From Salinisphaera sp049568105 (GTDB taxonomy: Bacteria; Pseudomonadota; Gammaproteobacteria; Nevskiales; Salinisphaeraceae), in assembly GCF_049568105.1 (NCBI RefSeq), contig NZ_CP145335.1, positions 3,844,001-3,908,000 on the forward strand: a stretch of DNA of 64,000 nt, read 5' to 3'. Both the position numbers and the translations under genes were made by a program. Shown piece after piece: positions 16,786-25,192 of this stretch. How positions within the stretch are numbered: the first letter of the stretch is position 1; every line of letters begins with the position of its first letter. Under the pieces are notes generated by a model that was not told the DNA's origin, ran no database searches, and saw nothing but the letters and a program-made list of their open reading frames with translations.

Positions 16786-17943
16786 ATGCGGTTGACCCAC
16801 GTGCTCGGCGCCGGCCTGCTTGCGCTGTCTATTTTTGTTCCTGCGTTTGGCGCGGCCGACGATGCCTCGCGCTCGGCCGATGCGCGCAAGCAACTCTCGG
16901 CTCTGCGCGAGCGAATCACTGAAGTGCGCAAACGGATCGCCGCCGACTCGAGCCAGCGCAGCGATCTGTCGGATGCCCTGGCCAAGGCCCAGGCCCGGAT
17001 CAGCAACACCCGCAAACGGCTGGATTCGCTGGACGACGATATCGATACGCATAAACAGCGTATCGACCGCCTGAAACAACAACGCGATGCCGAGCGCGAG
17101 CATTTGTCTGGCGAATTAGAGACCCTGCAGGCCCAGGTCCGCTCGGCCTACGAAACCGGGCGCATGAGCCGCATGCGGCTGCTGTTATCGGGCGCCCCGC
17201 CCGAACGCATCGGGCGCATGCTCAATTATTATCGGTATTTCTCGGATGCCCAGAGCGAGCAAGTCGCGCATCTGAAAACTGCATTGGCCCGTCTGGCCTC
17301 CAAGCAGCAGTCGTTGGAAAACGAGCGCGCCCAGCTGGCCGACCAGCGCGCGGCCCGTAGCGAAACCCTGGACTCGCTACAGGCGACCCAGAAGAAACAA
17401 AAAGCCACTCTGGCTGCACTCGACCAGCAGTTGTCCTCGCATCGGTCTTCGCTGTCGGATATGCGCGACCAGGAAAACCAGCTGAAAAAACTGCTCAACT
17501 CGGTCCAGACCCAGCTTTCGGATCTACCGCCGGTGCCGTCCGGGGTCCCGTTCTACAAGCTCAAGGGACGTATGCATCCGCCGGTTTCCGGCAAGGTGTT
17601 GGCCGGCTATGGCCAAACCAAAAACGGTGGCCCGCTGCGCTGGCAGGGTGAATGGCTGGCTGCCGCGCAGGGCACGCCCGTGCATACTGTGGCCGGCGGC
17701 CGCGTGGTCTATGTCGGCTACATGAAAGGCTACGGACTGATCGTGATCGTCGACCACGGCCACGGCTACTATTCGCTGTACGGCCATGCCGCAGCCAGCT
17801 ACGTGGACGTCGGCGATGCGGTGTCGACCGGCCAGGCGATCGCAACCGCCGGCCATAGTGGCGGCCATAGCGACAACGGCATCTATTTCGAGATCCGGCA
17901 CGGCCAGGATCCGGTCAACCCTGCCCCTTGGCTGGCCGGCTAG
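16786..17943 (+). CDS. envC: Murein hydrolase activator EnvC (M23 family)
   Basis: Periplasmic activator of division amidases. It has 385 residues from ATG 16786. A signal peptide (ends near FGAAD, residue 22) is followed by a long coiled coil (about 28-245) and a LytM/M23 domain at the C-terminus with VDHGHGYYSLYGHA and HSDNGIYFEIRHG. Whether the zinc site is complete, as in active endopeptidases, or degenerate, as in EnvC, cannot be settled by eye; the coiled coil and the ctpA neighbour favour EnvC. The frame is open upstream to 16366, but that part is antisense to the rhodanese gene. Confidence 0.92.
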   Translation: MRLTHVLGAGLLALSIFVPAFGAADDASRSADARKQLSALRERITEVRKRIAADSSQRSDLSDALAKAQARISNTRKRLDSLDDDIDTHKQRIDRLKQQRDAEREHLSGELETLQAQVRSAYETGRMSRMRLLLSGAPPERIGRMLNYYRYFSDAQSEQVAHLKTALARLASKQQSLENERAQLADQRAARSETLDSLQATQKKQKATLAALDQQLSSHRSSLSDMRDQENQLKKLLNSVQTQLSDLPPVPSGVPFYKLKGRMHPPVSGKVLAGYGQTKNGGPLRWQGEWLAAAQGTPVHTVAGGRVVYVGYMKGYGLIVIVDHGHGYYSLYGHAAASYVDVGDAVSTGQAIATAGHSGGHSDNGIYFEIRHGQDPVNPAPWLAG

Positions 17944-18021
17944 GACCGCGCTTTATGCTATCGTCGATCCCCGTTCGAGCGGGGTAATCGACCCCGATAC
18001 CGACCAGACCTGGAACGAGAC

Positions 18022-19617
18022 ATGGACTCCAAACTGCGCGGCACGTGCTATATCGTGCTCGGCATACTCGTCGGCTCCGTACTTACCCTCGGAGAAAATG
18101 GTTTCGCCGACAGCGCGCCAGGCCAGTCCGAGGGCAATACGCCGCCCCAGTCCGCGGGCGATAACAGCGCCAAGGGCAACAAGCTGCCGGTCGAGGAACT
18201 GCGCAAGTTCGTAGCGATCATGAACCAGGTCAAGCAGGGCTATGTCGAGGATGTCTCCGATCAGACGCTGCTCGACAACGCCATGCACGGCATGATCGAA
18301 GGCCTGGACCCCCATTCGGCTTATCTCGACCCCGACGAGTTCAAGCAGTTGTCGATCTCGACCTCTGGCAAGTTCGGCGGCCTCGGGGTCAAGGTGCAGA
18401 TGGAAAACGGCTATCTGCAGGTGGTCTCGCCGATCGACGATACCCCGGCCTCCAAGGCTGGCATCCAACCGGGCGACATGATCATTCGGATCGACGATCA
18501 GCCGGTCAAGGGCATGTCGATGAGCGATGCGGTCAAGGCCATGCGCGGCAAGCCCGGCAGCAAGATCGCGCTGACCCTGCTGCGCGACGGCCACGACAAA
18601 CCGATCCACCTGCAGCTGACCCGGGCCAATATCCAGGTCGAAAGCGTGAAATCGCGCATGCTCGCCCCGGGCTATGGCTATATCCGAATCAGCCAGTTCA
18701 CGGCCGAAACCGCCAAGGGCATGAACAAAGCCCTGAGCGCCCTCAAGGACAAAGCCGACGGCTCGCTCCAGGGCATCGTGCTCGACCTGCGCAACAACCC
18801 TGGCGGCGTGCTCGAAGCCGCGGTCGATGTCTCGGACGACTTTGTCCACGATGGCACGATCGTTTCGATCCGCGGCCGGGCCGCCGATACCGACCATGTA
18901 TTCAAGGCCACCCAGGGTGACAAGCTGGATGGCGCCCCGATCGTGGTACTGGTCAACCAGGGCACAGCCTCCGCGGCCGAAATCGTCTCCGGCGCCCTGC
19001 AGGACGACCATCGCGCGGTGATCATGGGCGCTGAGACCTTCGGCAAGGGCTCGGTCCAGACTGTGTTGCCGCTCAACGACGGCTCGGCACTCAAGCTCAC
19101 CACCGCCCGCTACTACACGCCCAGCGGGCGCTCGATTCAGGCCGAAGGCATCACCCCGGACATCAAGCTGGCACCGGTCAAGATCACCTCGACCCAGGCC
19201 AGCGGCGGCTTCGGCTATACCGAAGCCGACCTGCCCGGGGCGCTCAAGAACACCGGCGCCGAAACCGGGGCCGGCCCGGCGGCCAACGATGATAGTGCCG
19301 ACACCGCCCCGGACGCCGCTGCCTCGGATAGCAGCGCGAGCGATCAGGACGCCAGCGACAACCAGCCCAAGGACAAGGCCGATCAGTCCGACACAGCCAC
19401 CGAGGCCAAGCCAGAACAGACACCGCTGGCCGAGCAGGACTACGGCGTCTACGAGGCCCTGAATCTGCTCAAGGGGCTGAACACGCTGGATCGCGGCACG
19501 CCCTCGAAATCGCAACCTTCGCCCTCAAAGGCTGACCCGGCCGACGTTCAGGTCAACGACAAGGCCGGCCAGCCGCCCCAGGACGCACCGAAGGAGCCGG
19601 CTGCCGACGGCGCCTAA
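18022..19617 (+). CDS. ctpA: Carboxy-terminal processing protease (S41)
   Basis: Periplasmic serine protease of 531 residues, about 80 longer than common CtpA proteins. An N-terminal anchor spans residues 9-24, a PDZ domain about 118-200 and the S41 catalytic domain about 215-390. The catalytic serine is S317 in NQGTASAAE and the lysine K342 in TFGKGS. After residue 395 comes a low-complexity, Asp/Ala/Ser-rich acidic tail typical of halophile surface proteins, with a short ordered island (EQDYGVYEALNLLKGL). It follows envC by 78 bases. Confidence 0.94.
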   Translation: MDSKLRGTCYIVLGILVGSVLTLGENGFADSAPGQSEGNTPPQSAGDNSAKGNKLPVEELRKFVAIMNQVKQGYVEDVSDQTLLDNAMHGMIEGLDPHSAYLDPDEFKQLSISTSGKFGGLGVKVQMENGYLQVVSPIDDTPASKAGIQPGDMIIRIDDQPVKGMSMSDAVKAMRGKPGSKIALTLLRDGHDKPIHLQLTRANIQVESVKSRMLAPGYGYIRISQFTAETAKGMNKALSALKDKADGSLQGIVLDLRNNPGGVLEAAVDVSDDFVHDGTIVSIRGRAADTDHVFKATQGDKLDGAPIVVLVNQGTASAAEIVSGALQDDHRAVIMGAETFGKGSVQTVLPLNDGSALKLTTARYYTPSGRSIQAEGITPDIKLAPVKITSTQASGGFGYTEADLPGALKNTGAETGAGPAANDDSADTAPDAAASDSSASDQDASDNQPKDKADQSDTATEAKPEQTPLAEQDYGVYEALNLLKGLNTLDRGTPSKSQPSPSKADPADVQVNDKAGQPPQDAPKEPAADGA

Positions 19618-19649
19618 CCATAGCGCCTGACAGCTCGCGTCTACGCAGG

Positions 19650-19680
19650 CCGGCAGGTGCAGCGGCCCGGCGCCTGCCGG
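19650..19680. terminator. Possible bidirectional hairpin between ctpA and a GNAT gene
   Basis: Perfect 8-bp stem CCGGCAGG / CCTGCCGG with a 15-base GC-rich loop lies between two converging genes. There is no T tract on either side, so termination is only suggested. Confidence 0.4.
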
Positions 19681-19681
19681 G

Positions 19682-20179
19682 TCAGCCCGGAGCCGGCCAG
19701 TCGAGCCACCAGTATTCGTCGGTGCAGCGCTCAATGCCGAACCCGGCCCGACGATAGAAATCCAGCACCCCGGGGTTGGTGCGCAACACCTTGAGATGTA
19801 CGCCGCCCCCGGCCTCACGAGCGCGCTGCTGCAACCAGGCCAGTACCCGGGCACCGATACGCCGGCCGCGGGCCTCGACAGCGATCACGATATTGACCAA
19901 ATGCAGTACGTCGGCCCGCGGCCAGACCTGGACGAAACCGACTTCGATAGCCTCAGCGCGCACGACAAAGGTCGGGATCATGCCCATCAGCCGCTGAAAA
20001 TCCGCTCGGCGCGCAGCCTCGTCCCAGCCCTGCAGGTCGTCGATCGGGCGCCGCAGCGCCTCGCGATACCAGGCGAACAAGGGCTCGTAGTCCGCGGTCT
20101 CGGCCGCGCGCAACGACAATTCGGCGTCGATTCGGCCGGCCGAGACGGCCGGCATAGCTTGGCGCGGTGCGGACTGCAT
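19682..20179 (-). CDS. GNAT-family N-acetyltransferase
   Basis: Acetyltransferase of about 165 residues, substrate unknown. The acetyl-CoA binding loop is in VEARGRRIGARVL, preceded by the beta-4 strand VVRAEAIEVGFVQV, and the C-terminal NPGVLDFYRRAGF is the common GNAT ending. ATG 20179 is chosen; the frame is open to 20377, but that stretch overlaps ubiB in antiparallel register and is not GNAT-like. It lies downstream of ubiB on the same strand. Confidence 0.85.
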   Translation of the reverse strand: MQSAPRQAMPAVSAGRIDAELSLRAAETADYEPLFAWYREALRRPIDDLQGWDEAARRADFQRLMGMIPTFVVRAEAIEVGFVQVWPRADVLHLVNIVIAVEARGRRIGARVLAWLQQRAREAGGGVHLKVLRTNPGVLDFYRRAGFGIERCTDEYWWLDWPAPG

Positions 20180-20229
20180 GGCCGGGGCCGGTCGATTCAG
20201 CCACCAGCGGATCCGGCGACTGCCGTTTT

Positions 20230-21864
20230 TCAAGCAGCCGTTGCTGTCACGCGCCAGGCCTTGACCCAGCTCGCGGTACCGGCCAGCCCGGTGATGACGG
20301 CCATCCAGACCGGCAGCGCCGGATACGCTAGCTCGGCAGCCGAGACCACCACCAGGCCAGTGCCGACCATGGTCCAACGCATCGCCCGGCGTGCAGTACG
20401 CAGTTCACGGGTGATCTGCGACAGCGCGCCTTCCAGCTGATGGGCACCCGGCGCTTCCCCGGCCTCGGCACGACGAAACACGGTCGCCACCAGATCCGGT
20501 AGCCCATCGATGATCTGCGGCATCTGTTTTTGCAGACGCTGGGCCGCGATCTTGGGATCGGCGCGGCGCCGCATCCAGTCTTCGAGGATCGGCTTGGCGG
20601 TCGCCCACAGATCGAGCTGCGGATACAGATCGCGGCCCAGGCCTTCGACGTTGAGCACGGTCTTTTGCAGCAGCACCAGCTGTGGCTGGACGGTATAGCG
20701 ATAGCGGCGTGCAATTCGGAACAGCCGCACCAAAAACAAGCCGAAGGAAATCTCGGCCAGCGGCTTGTTCATGATCGGCTCGGAGACGGTGCGGATCGCG
20801 CTTTCGAAATCCTCGATGCTGGTATCGGCCGGCATCCAGCCGGATTCGACGTGCAGCTCGGCGATACGCCGATAATCCTGATTGAAAAACGCCAGGAAAT
20901 TCTCAGCCAGATAGCGCTGATCCTGGGTGGTCAGGGAGCCGACGATGCCGAAATCCAAGCCCACATAGCGCGGCCGATCGGCATGCGTGGTCTGCACCAG
21001 GATATTGCCGGGATGCATATCGGCATGGAAGAAATTATCGCGAAAGACCTGCTTGAAAAAGATCTCCACGCCGCGCTCGGCCAGCACCTTGAAATCGACC
21101 CCAGCGGCTTCGAGCGTCGCCGTATCGTCGATCGGTACGCCCTCCATGCGCTCCATGACCAGCACTGTTTCAGTGCTGTAGTCGAAATAGATGGTCGGAT
21201 GCACGATTAGATCCGAACCGGCCCAGTTGCGCCCGAGCTGGCTGGCGTTGGCGCCTTCGCGCATCAGGTTGAGTTCGTCGTGGATGATCCGATCGTATTC
21301 GGACACGATCTCGACCGGCCGCAGACGCTCGGCCTCGGGATGGAAGCGGGCCGCCAGCTTGGCAAAGCGATACAGCACGGCGATATCGCGGGCCACCCGC
21401 TCGTGGACATCCGGGCGCAGCACCTTGATCACCACGGCCGCGCCGCGTTGTTCGCCCTCGCCAGGGTGCAGCCGCGCAGCATGCACCTGGGCGATCGAGG
21501 CTGCCGCCATCGGCTGTTCATCGAACTCGGCGAAGAAACGCTCCAGTTCGTGGCCATAGGCGGCCTCGATCAAAGAACGTGCTTCAGCGCCTTCGAACGG
21601 CGGCACTTCGTCCTGGAGCTTGGCCAGTTCCTCGGCCATGCCTTCCGGCAGCAGGTCGCGCCGGGTGGACAAGGTCTGGCCGAACTTGATGAATACCGGG
21701 CCCAGCGATTCCAGCGCCAGGCGCAGGCGCACCGCCACCGGTTCGTCAAAATCGCGGGGGGCCCCGACCAGCCAGCGCGGGGCGTTGTCGCCCAACAGCT
21801 CGCCAAGGCCGTAGCGGCGGATCGTGCGGGTGATTTCGAGCAGGCGTCGACTGCGTTCAAACAT
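20230..21864 (-). CDS. ubiB: Ubiquinone biosynthesis protein UbiB (ADCK-like ATPase)
   Basis: Atypical protein-kinase-like ATPase required for ubiquinone formation, held at the inner membrane. It has 544 residues. The family KxGQ motif occurs as FIKFGQTLSTRRDLLPEG, the alanine-rich loop as AAASIAQVHAA and the catalytic core as HADMHPGNI and LDFGIVG. Two C-terminal hydrophobic segments anchor it. Its ATG overlaps the last base of the ubiJ stop, closing the ubiE-ubiJ-ubiB operon. Confidence 0.97.
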   Translation of the reverse strand: MFERSRRLLEITRTIRRYGLGELLGDNAPRWLVGAPRDFDEPVAVRLRLALESLGPVFIKFGQTLSTRRDLLPEGMAEELAKLQDEVPPFEGAEARSLIEAAYGHELERFFAEFDEQPMAAASIAQVHAARLHPGEGEQRGAAVVIKVLRPDVHERVARDIAVLYRFAKLAARFHPEAERLRPVEIVSEYDRIIHDELNLMREGANASQLGRNWAGSDLIVHPTIYFDYSTETVLVMERMEGVPIDDTATLEAAGVDFKVLAERGVEIFFKQVFRDNFFHADMHPGNILVQTTHADRPRYVGLDFGIVGSLTTQDQRYLAENFLAFFNQDYRRIAELHVESGWMPADTSIEDFESAIRTVSEPIMNKPLAEISFGLFLVRLFRIARRYRYTVQPQLVLLQKTVLNVEGLGRDLYPQLDLWATAKPILEDWMRRRADPKIAAQRLQKQMPQIIDGLPDLVATVFRRAEAGEAPGAHQLEGALSQITRELRTARRAMRWTMVGTGLVVVSAAELAYPALPVWMAVITGLAGTASWVKAWRVTATAA

Positions 21865-22490
21865 CAGCGCGACCGCTCGGCGCGTTTGACCCGGGCGGCC
21901 GCACGCTCGACTTCATCACGGAAACGCTCGACTTCGGTGGCCAGCTTTTCGTGTTCCCACTGGCCAACCACATCGCCGGTCTCCTCGCGCAGATATTCCG
22001 CAGTCTGGGCCGGCAGCTCGCGGCGCAGCCGATCGAACAGGCCGAAGGCCTGCTTGGCGCCCCGCTCGATAAGGTGTCCGGCCACCGGGCCGAAGCGGGC
22101 ATCCAGCAAATCGCCGAGGTCGAAATCCACACCCGAGAACAGGTCCGCGAATTGTTGGGCGATGCCGATATCACCCTCGATACGCAGCCCCGAGCCGGTA
22201 ATTCCCGAGCGCCCCCCAGAAAAGAACACCCGGGCAAAGGCCGTGGAGCGACCGGTCAGACGCACGTCGGGCTCGTCTTCCGGCAGACCGGTAATCTGCA
22301 TGCCGTGGCGCTCGGCAATGAACGTCACCGCGACGCCGAGATCGGAAAAACAAACCGTCAGCGAGGCCCCGGCCAGCTCGGCAGCCCGGGCCAGCGCGGC
22401 CGGATCGGCGCCGATATAACGATTCAGCGCGATTTCGGCTGCGCCGAGCGCCGGCCGCGGCAGGCTATGAAAGGATCCGGCCGGACTCAT
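21864..22490 (-). CDS. ubiJ: Ubiquinone biosynthesis accessory factor UbiJ
   Basis: Soluble SCP2-domain protein that, with UbiK, binds lipid intermediates and assembles the ubiquinone hydroxylation complex. It has 208 residues: an SCP2-like fold over residues 15-115 and a charged helical C-terminus (about 165-208) that probably forms a coiled coil. Sequence conservation in this family is low, so the firm evidence is the position between ubiE and ubiB with overlapping start and stop codons. Confidence 0.93.
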   Translation of the reverse strand: MSPAGSFHSLPRPALGAAEIALNRYIGADPAALARAAELAGASLTVCFSDLGVAVTFIAERHGMQITGLPEDEPDVRLTGRSTAFARVFFSGGRSGITGSGLRIEGDIGIAQQFADLFSGVDFDLGDLLDARFGPVAGHLIERGAKQAFGLFDRLRRELPAQTAEYLREETGDVVGQWEHEKLATEVERFRDEVERAAARVKRAERSR

Positions 22491-23260
22491 GGCGCATAAC
22501 CGCGATGGACGGCGACGATGCCGCCAGTGAGATTGTGATAGCCACAGCGCACGAAGCCGGCGTCGGCCATCATCGACTTGAGGGTATCCTGATCCGGGTG
22601 CATACGGATCGACTCGGCCAGATAGCGATAGGCCGGCTCGTCCTTGGCGATATTGCGTCCCAGCCAGGGCAGCACCGAAAACGAATACACGTCGTAGATA
22701 CGCCCCAGCCCCGGCAATGCCGGCTTGGAGAATTCCAGCACGATAGTTCGCCCGCCGGGCCGGGTTACCCGTGCCATTTCCGCCAGAGCCGCCGGCTTGT
22801 CGGTCACGTTGCGCAGGCCGAAGGCGATGGTCACGCAGTCGAAGCTGTCGTCGGCGAACGGCAGTTTCTCGGCGTTGGCCAGGCAGTAGTCGACGTTGGA
22901 TACCAGCCCGCGATCGATCATCCGGTCGCGACCGTTGGACAGCATCGCGTGGTTGATGTCCGACATCAGGATCCGCCCGGAGGCGCCTACCCGCGGCGCG
23001 AAACCGGCCGCCAGATCGCCGGTGCCACTGGCCAGATCTAGCACCTTCTCGCCCGGGCGCACGGCCGCGAGCTGGATCGTGAACTGCTTCCAGGCCCGAT
23101 GCACGCCCATCGACATGAGATCGTTCATCAGGTCGTAGTTGTCGGCGACCGAGTCGAAGACCGCGCCCACGCGTTTGGCCTTGGCCTCGCGCGGCACGCG
23201 TTCGTAGCCGAAATCGATGGTATCGGGGTTGTCGCCCGGGGGTTGGCGTGAGTCGACCAT
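22487..23260 (-). CDS. ubiE: Ubiquinone/menaquinone C-methyltransferase
   Basis: SAM-dependent C-methyltransferase of ubiquinone synthesis. It has 257 residues from ATG 23260. Motif I is LDLASGTGD, and the FDSVADNYDLMNDLMS and FGLRNVTD family signatures are present. The frame continues upstream to 23347, but that part runs into the repeat-like sequence at 23301-23337, so the start at 23260 is preferred. It overlaps ubiJ by four bases (ATGA). Confidence 0.96.
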   Translation of the reverse strand: MVDSRQPPGDNPDTIDFGYERVPREAKAKRVGAVFDSVADNYDLMNDLMSMGVHRAWKQFTIQLAAVRPGEKVLDLASGTGDLAAGFAPRVGASGRILMSDINHAMLSNGRDRMIDRGLVSNVDYCLANAEKLPFADDSFDCVTIAFGLRNVTDKPAALAEMARVTRPGGRTIVLEFSKPALPGLGRIYDVYSFSVLPWLGRNIAKDEPAYRYLAESIRMHPDQDTLKSMMADAGFVRCGYHNLTGGIVAVHRGYAP

Positions 23261-23989
23261 GGCAGGCGTTTCGGTTGTGCGTGGCCGCAAGCTTAACGCA
23301 CTAGGGTCTGTTGATGTGCCGATCGAGCGCTGCGTTATGGTTCGCAAGTCGCACGAGACAAGGCGCAGGCCACCGATCGTGGTGTGTCACGATCCCGACG
23401 AGCAATGCTGCATCGCGCTCTGGCTGTTGGCGTTATCAGGCTGCTCGACCGCCTTCCTGCGTTGCCGCCGGCGGGGCCAGGAGGGCCGATCGCCCAACAG
23501 CTTTTGCCCCGGATTCGCAGGCCCGGTCACAGCCCCGGCACGGCCCAAGTGTCATATGCGCCCTTGTTATTGGCGCACACGCCGCCCGGAGCACGACTGC
23601 CGAGCCGCCAACGAGTCCGGTCCATCTCGGCCCATGGCGCGCTGCCCGCGCCGCTGTGCGCAACGAGATCGGCCGTATCGTCACCGACGCCGTGCTTGAA
23701 CAAGCGCGCTCCCACCCATGCAGTCGGGCACCTAACGCCCGACACACAGACTCGGCGATCGCGTGTCCCAGGCCATGGCATGGACATGAGCCCGTTCGCC
23801 GTAGCCCTTGACCCGCCCATCGGCAGCGTCATGCCCGCGACCGGCTGGGTAGGGTAGACTCGCGGACTATAAAGTCGCGGCCTAGATAATCGCCGCGCAC
23901 GATCGGACAACGGCGTATCCCGGGTGGCGCGAATCGTGCATGCGCCGCGCGGCGTTCGTGCGCCGACCTCAGAGGGGATCATTCACGTC
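23261..23989. other. Long intergenic region with a solitary repeat end
   Basis: About 730 bases between divergent ubiE and the RND operon. At 23301-23337, CTAGGGTCTGTTGATGT, eight bases, then AGCGCTGCGTT, match the inverted right end of the 12911-13196 element at the same spacing. Similarity then fades. Open frames on both strands here have no recognisable product. The promoters of ubiE and of the efflux operon should lie at its two edges. Confidence 0.6.
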
Positions 23990-25192
23990 ATGTCGCTCGC
24001 CTATCGGCCAGGGCTGCTGGCCATCGTCGCGATGGTGCTGCTGCTTGCCGGCTGCTCGGAGTCCGAGACCACGCCCGAGCGTGCACCAGCCTCGGTTAGT
24101 GTCTACCAGGTGTCCTCGCAGCCCTATACCGTGACCGAGACCCTACCCGGCCGGACCCGGGCGTATATGACTTCTGATGTCCGGCCCCAGGTCGATGGCA
24201 TCATCCAGAAACGGCTATTTACCGAAGGCGCCCACGTGGCGGCCGGAGACGCGCTCTATCGAATCGATGCGTCCCGTTACCAAGCCGCCGTGGCCCAGGC
24301 CAAGGCCCAGCTGCAGCAGGCCCAGGCTGCGGTGAAGTCGGCCGAACCGCTGGCCCGTCGCTATCAACACCTGGCCGACATCGATGCCATCAGTAAGCAG
24401 GATCGTGACAACGCGGTGGCCGATCTGGCCCAGGACCGGGCCGACGTGGCCAATGCCAAAGCCAATCTGCAGACCGCACAGATCAATCTCGGTTATACGC
24501 AGATCAAGGCACCGATTTCAGGACGCATCGGCGCCTCGGCAGTCACCCCGGGGGCGCTGGTCACCGCCAATCAGAGCGATGCCCTGACCACGATCAATCA
24601 GCTGGACCCGATCTATGTCGATATCCAGCAGTCGGTAAGCCAGTATCTGACCCTCAAGCACGCCGTGGCCACCGGCGAGCTGGACACCGATAGCGACAAC
24701 GCCGCGCCAGTCACGGTCACTCCCGAGGGCGGCCATGCCACCCTGACCGGCAAGCTAGAATTCTCTAGCGTGACCGTAGAGTCGGACACCGGCACGGTCA
24801 TGCTGCGGGCGATCGTGCCCAACCCCGAACACACCCTGCTGCCTGGCATGTACGTGCGCGCCCGGCTGACCCAGGGCATCGACGTCAAATCGATTCTGGT
24901 ACCCCAGCAGGCCGTGCAACGCGATGCCTCGGGCGAGCCGACCGCGCTGCTGGTCGACACCGACGACAAGGTCACACGGCACAAGCTCAAGATCGCCTCG
25001 GCGACCGACGACAACCGCTGGCGCGTGACCTCGGGGCTATCAGTCGGTGACCGGGTGATCGTCGAAGGCACCGACAAGGTCAGCGTCGGCGACCGGGTTG
25101 ATGCCGTGGCCGTGACTCTGGACGCCAACGGCGACGTACGGGAAGTTAAACACCGCCACACCCAGCCCGCCGATCAGACCACGGCCTCCTAG
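23990..25192 (+). CDS. RND efflux periplasmic adaptor (AcrA/MexA-like lipoprotein)
   Basis: Membrane-fusion subunit of a tripartite drug pump. It has 400 residues from ATG 23990. The lipobox LLAGC puts the lipidated cysteine at C22. The barrel-sandwich region starts at VRPQVDGIIQKRLF, a coiled hairpin covers about residues 95-170, and IKAPISGRIGASAVTPGALV closes the lipoyl domain. Its TAG stop overlaps the GTG start of the pump gene. No TetR or MarR regulator is adjacent. Confidence 0.95.
   Translation: MSLAYRPGLLAIVAMVLLLAGCSESETTPERAPASVSVYQVSSQPYTVTETLPGRTRAYMTSDVRPQVDGIIQKRLFTEGAHVAAGDALYRIDASRYQAAVAQAKAQLQQAQAAVKSAEPLARRYQHLADIDAISKQDRDNAVADLAQDRADVANAKANLQTAQINLGYTQIKAPISGRIGASAVTPGALVTANQSDALTTINQLDPIYVDIQQSVSQYLTLKHAVATGELDTDSDNAAPVTVTPEGGHATLTGKLEFSSVTVESDTGTVMLRAIVPNPEHTLLPGMYVRARLTQGIDVKSILVPQQAVQRDASGEPTALLVDTDDKVTRHKLKIASATDDNRWRVTSGLSVGDRVIVEGTDKVSVGDRVDAVAVTLDANGDVREVKHRHTQPADQTTAS

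Noticed and set aside
17953..19515. A 520-residue frame opposite ctpA
   Set aside because: Antisense shadow of a clear S41 protease; composition is low-complexity and unlike any protein I know.
23527..23982. A 151-residue minus-strand frame before the RND operon
   Set aside because: No ribosome-binding site, odd Arg/Ala-rich composition and overlap with the expected promoter region.
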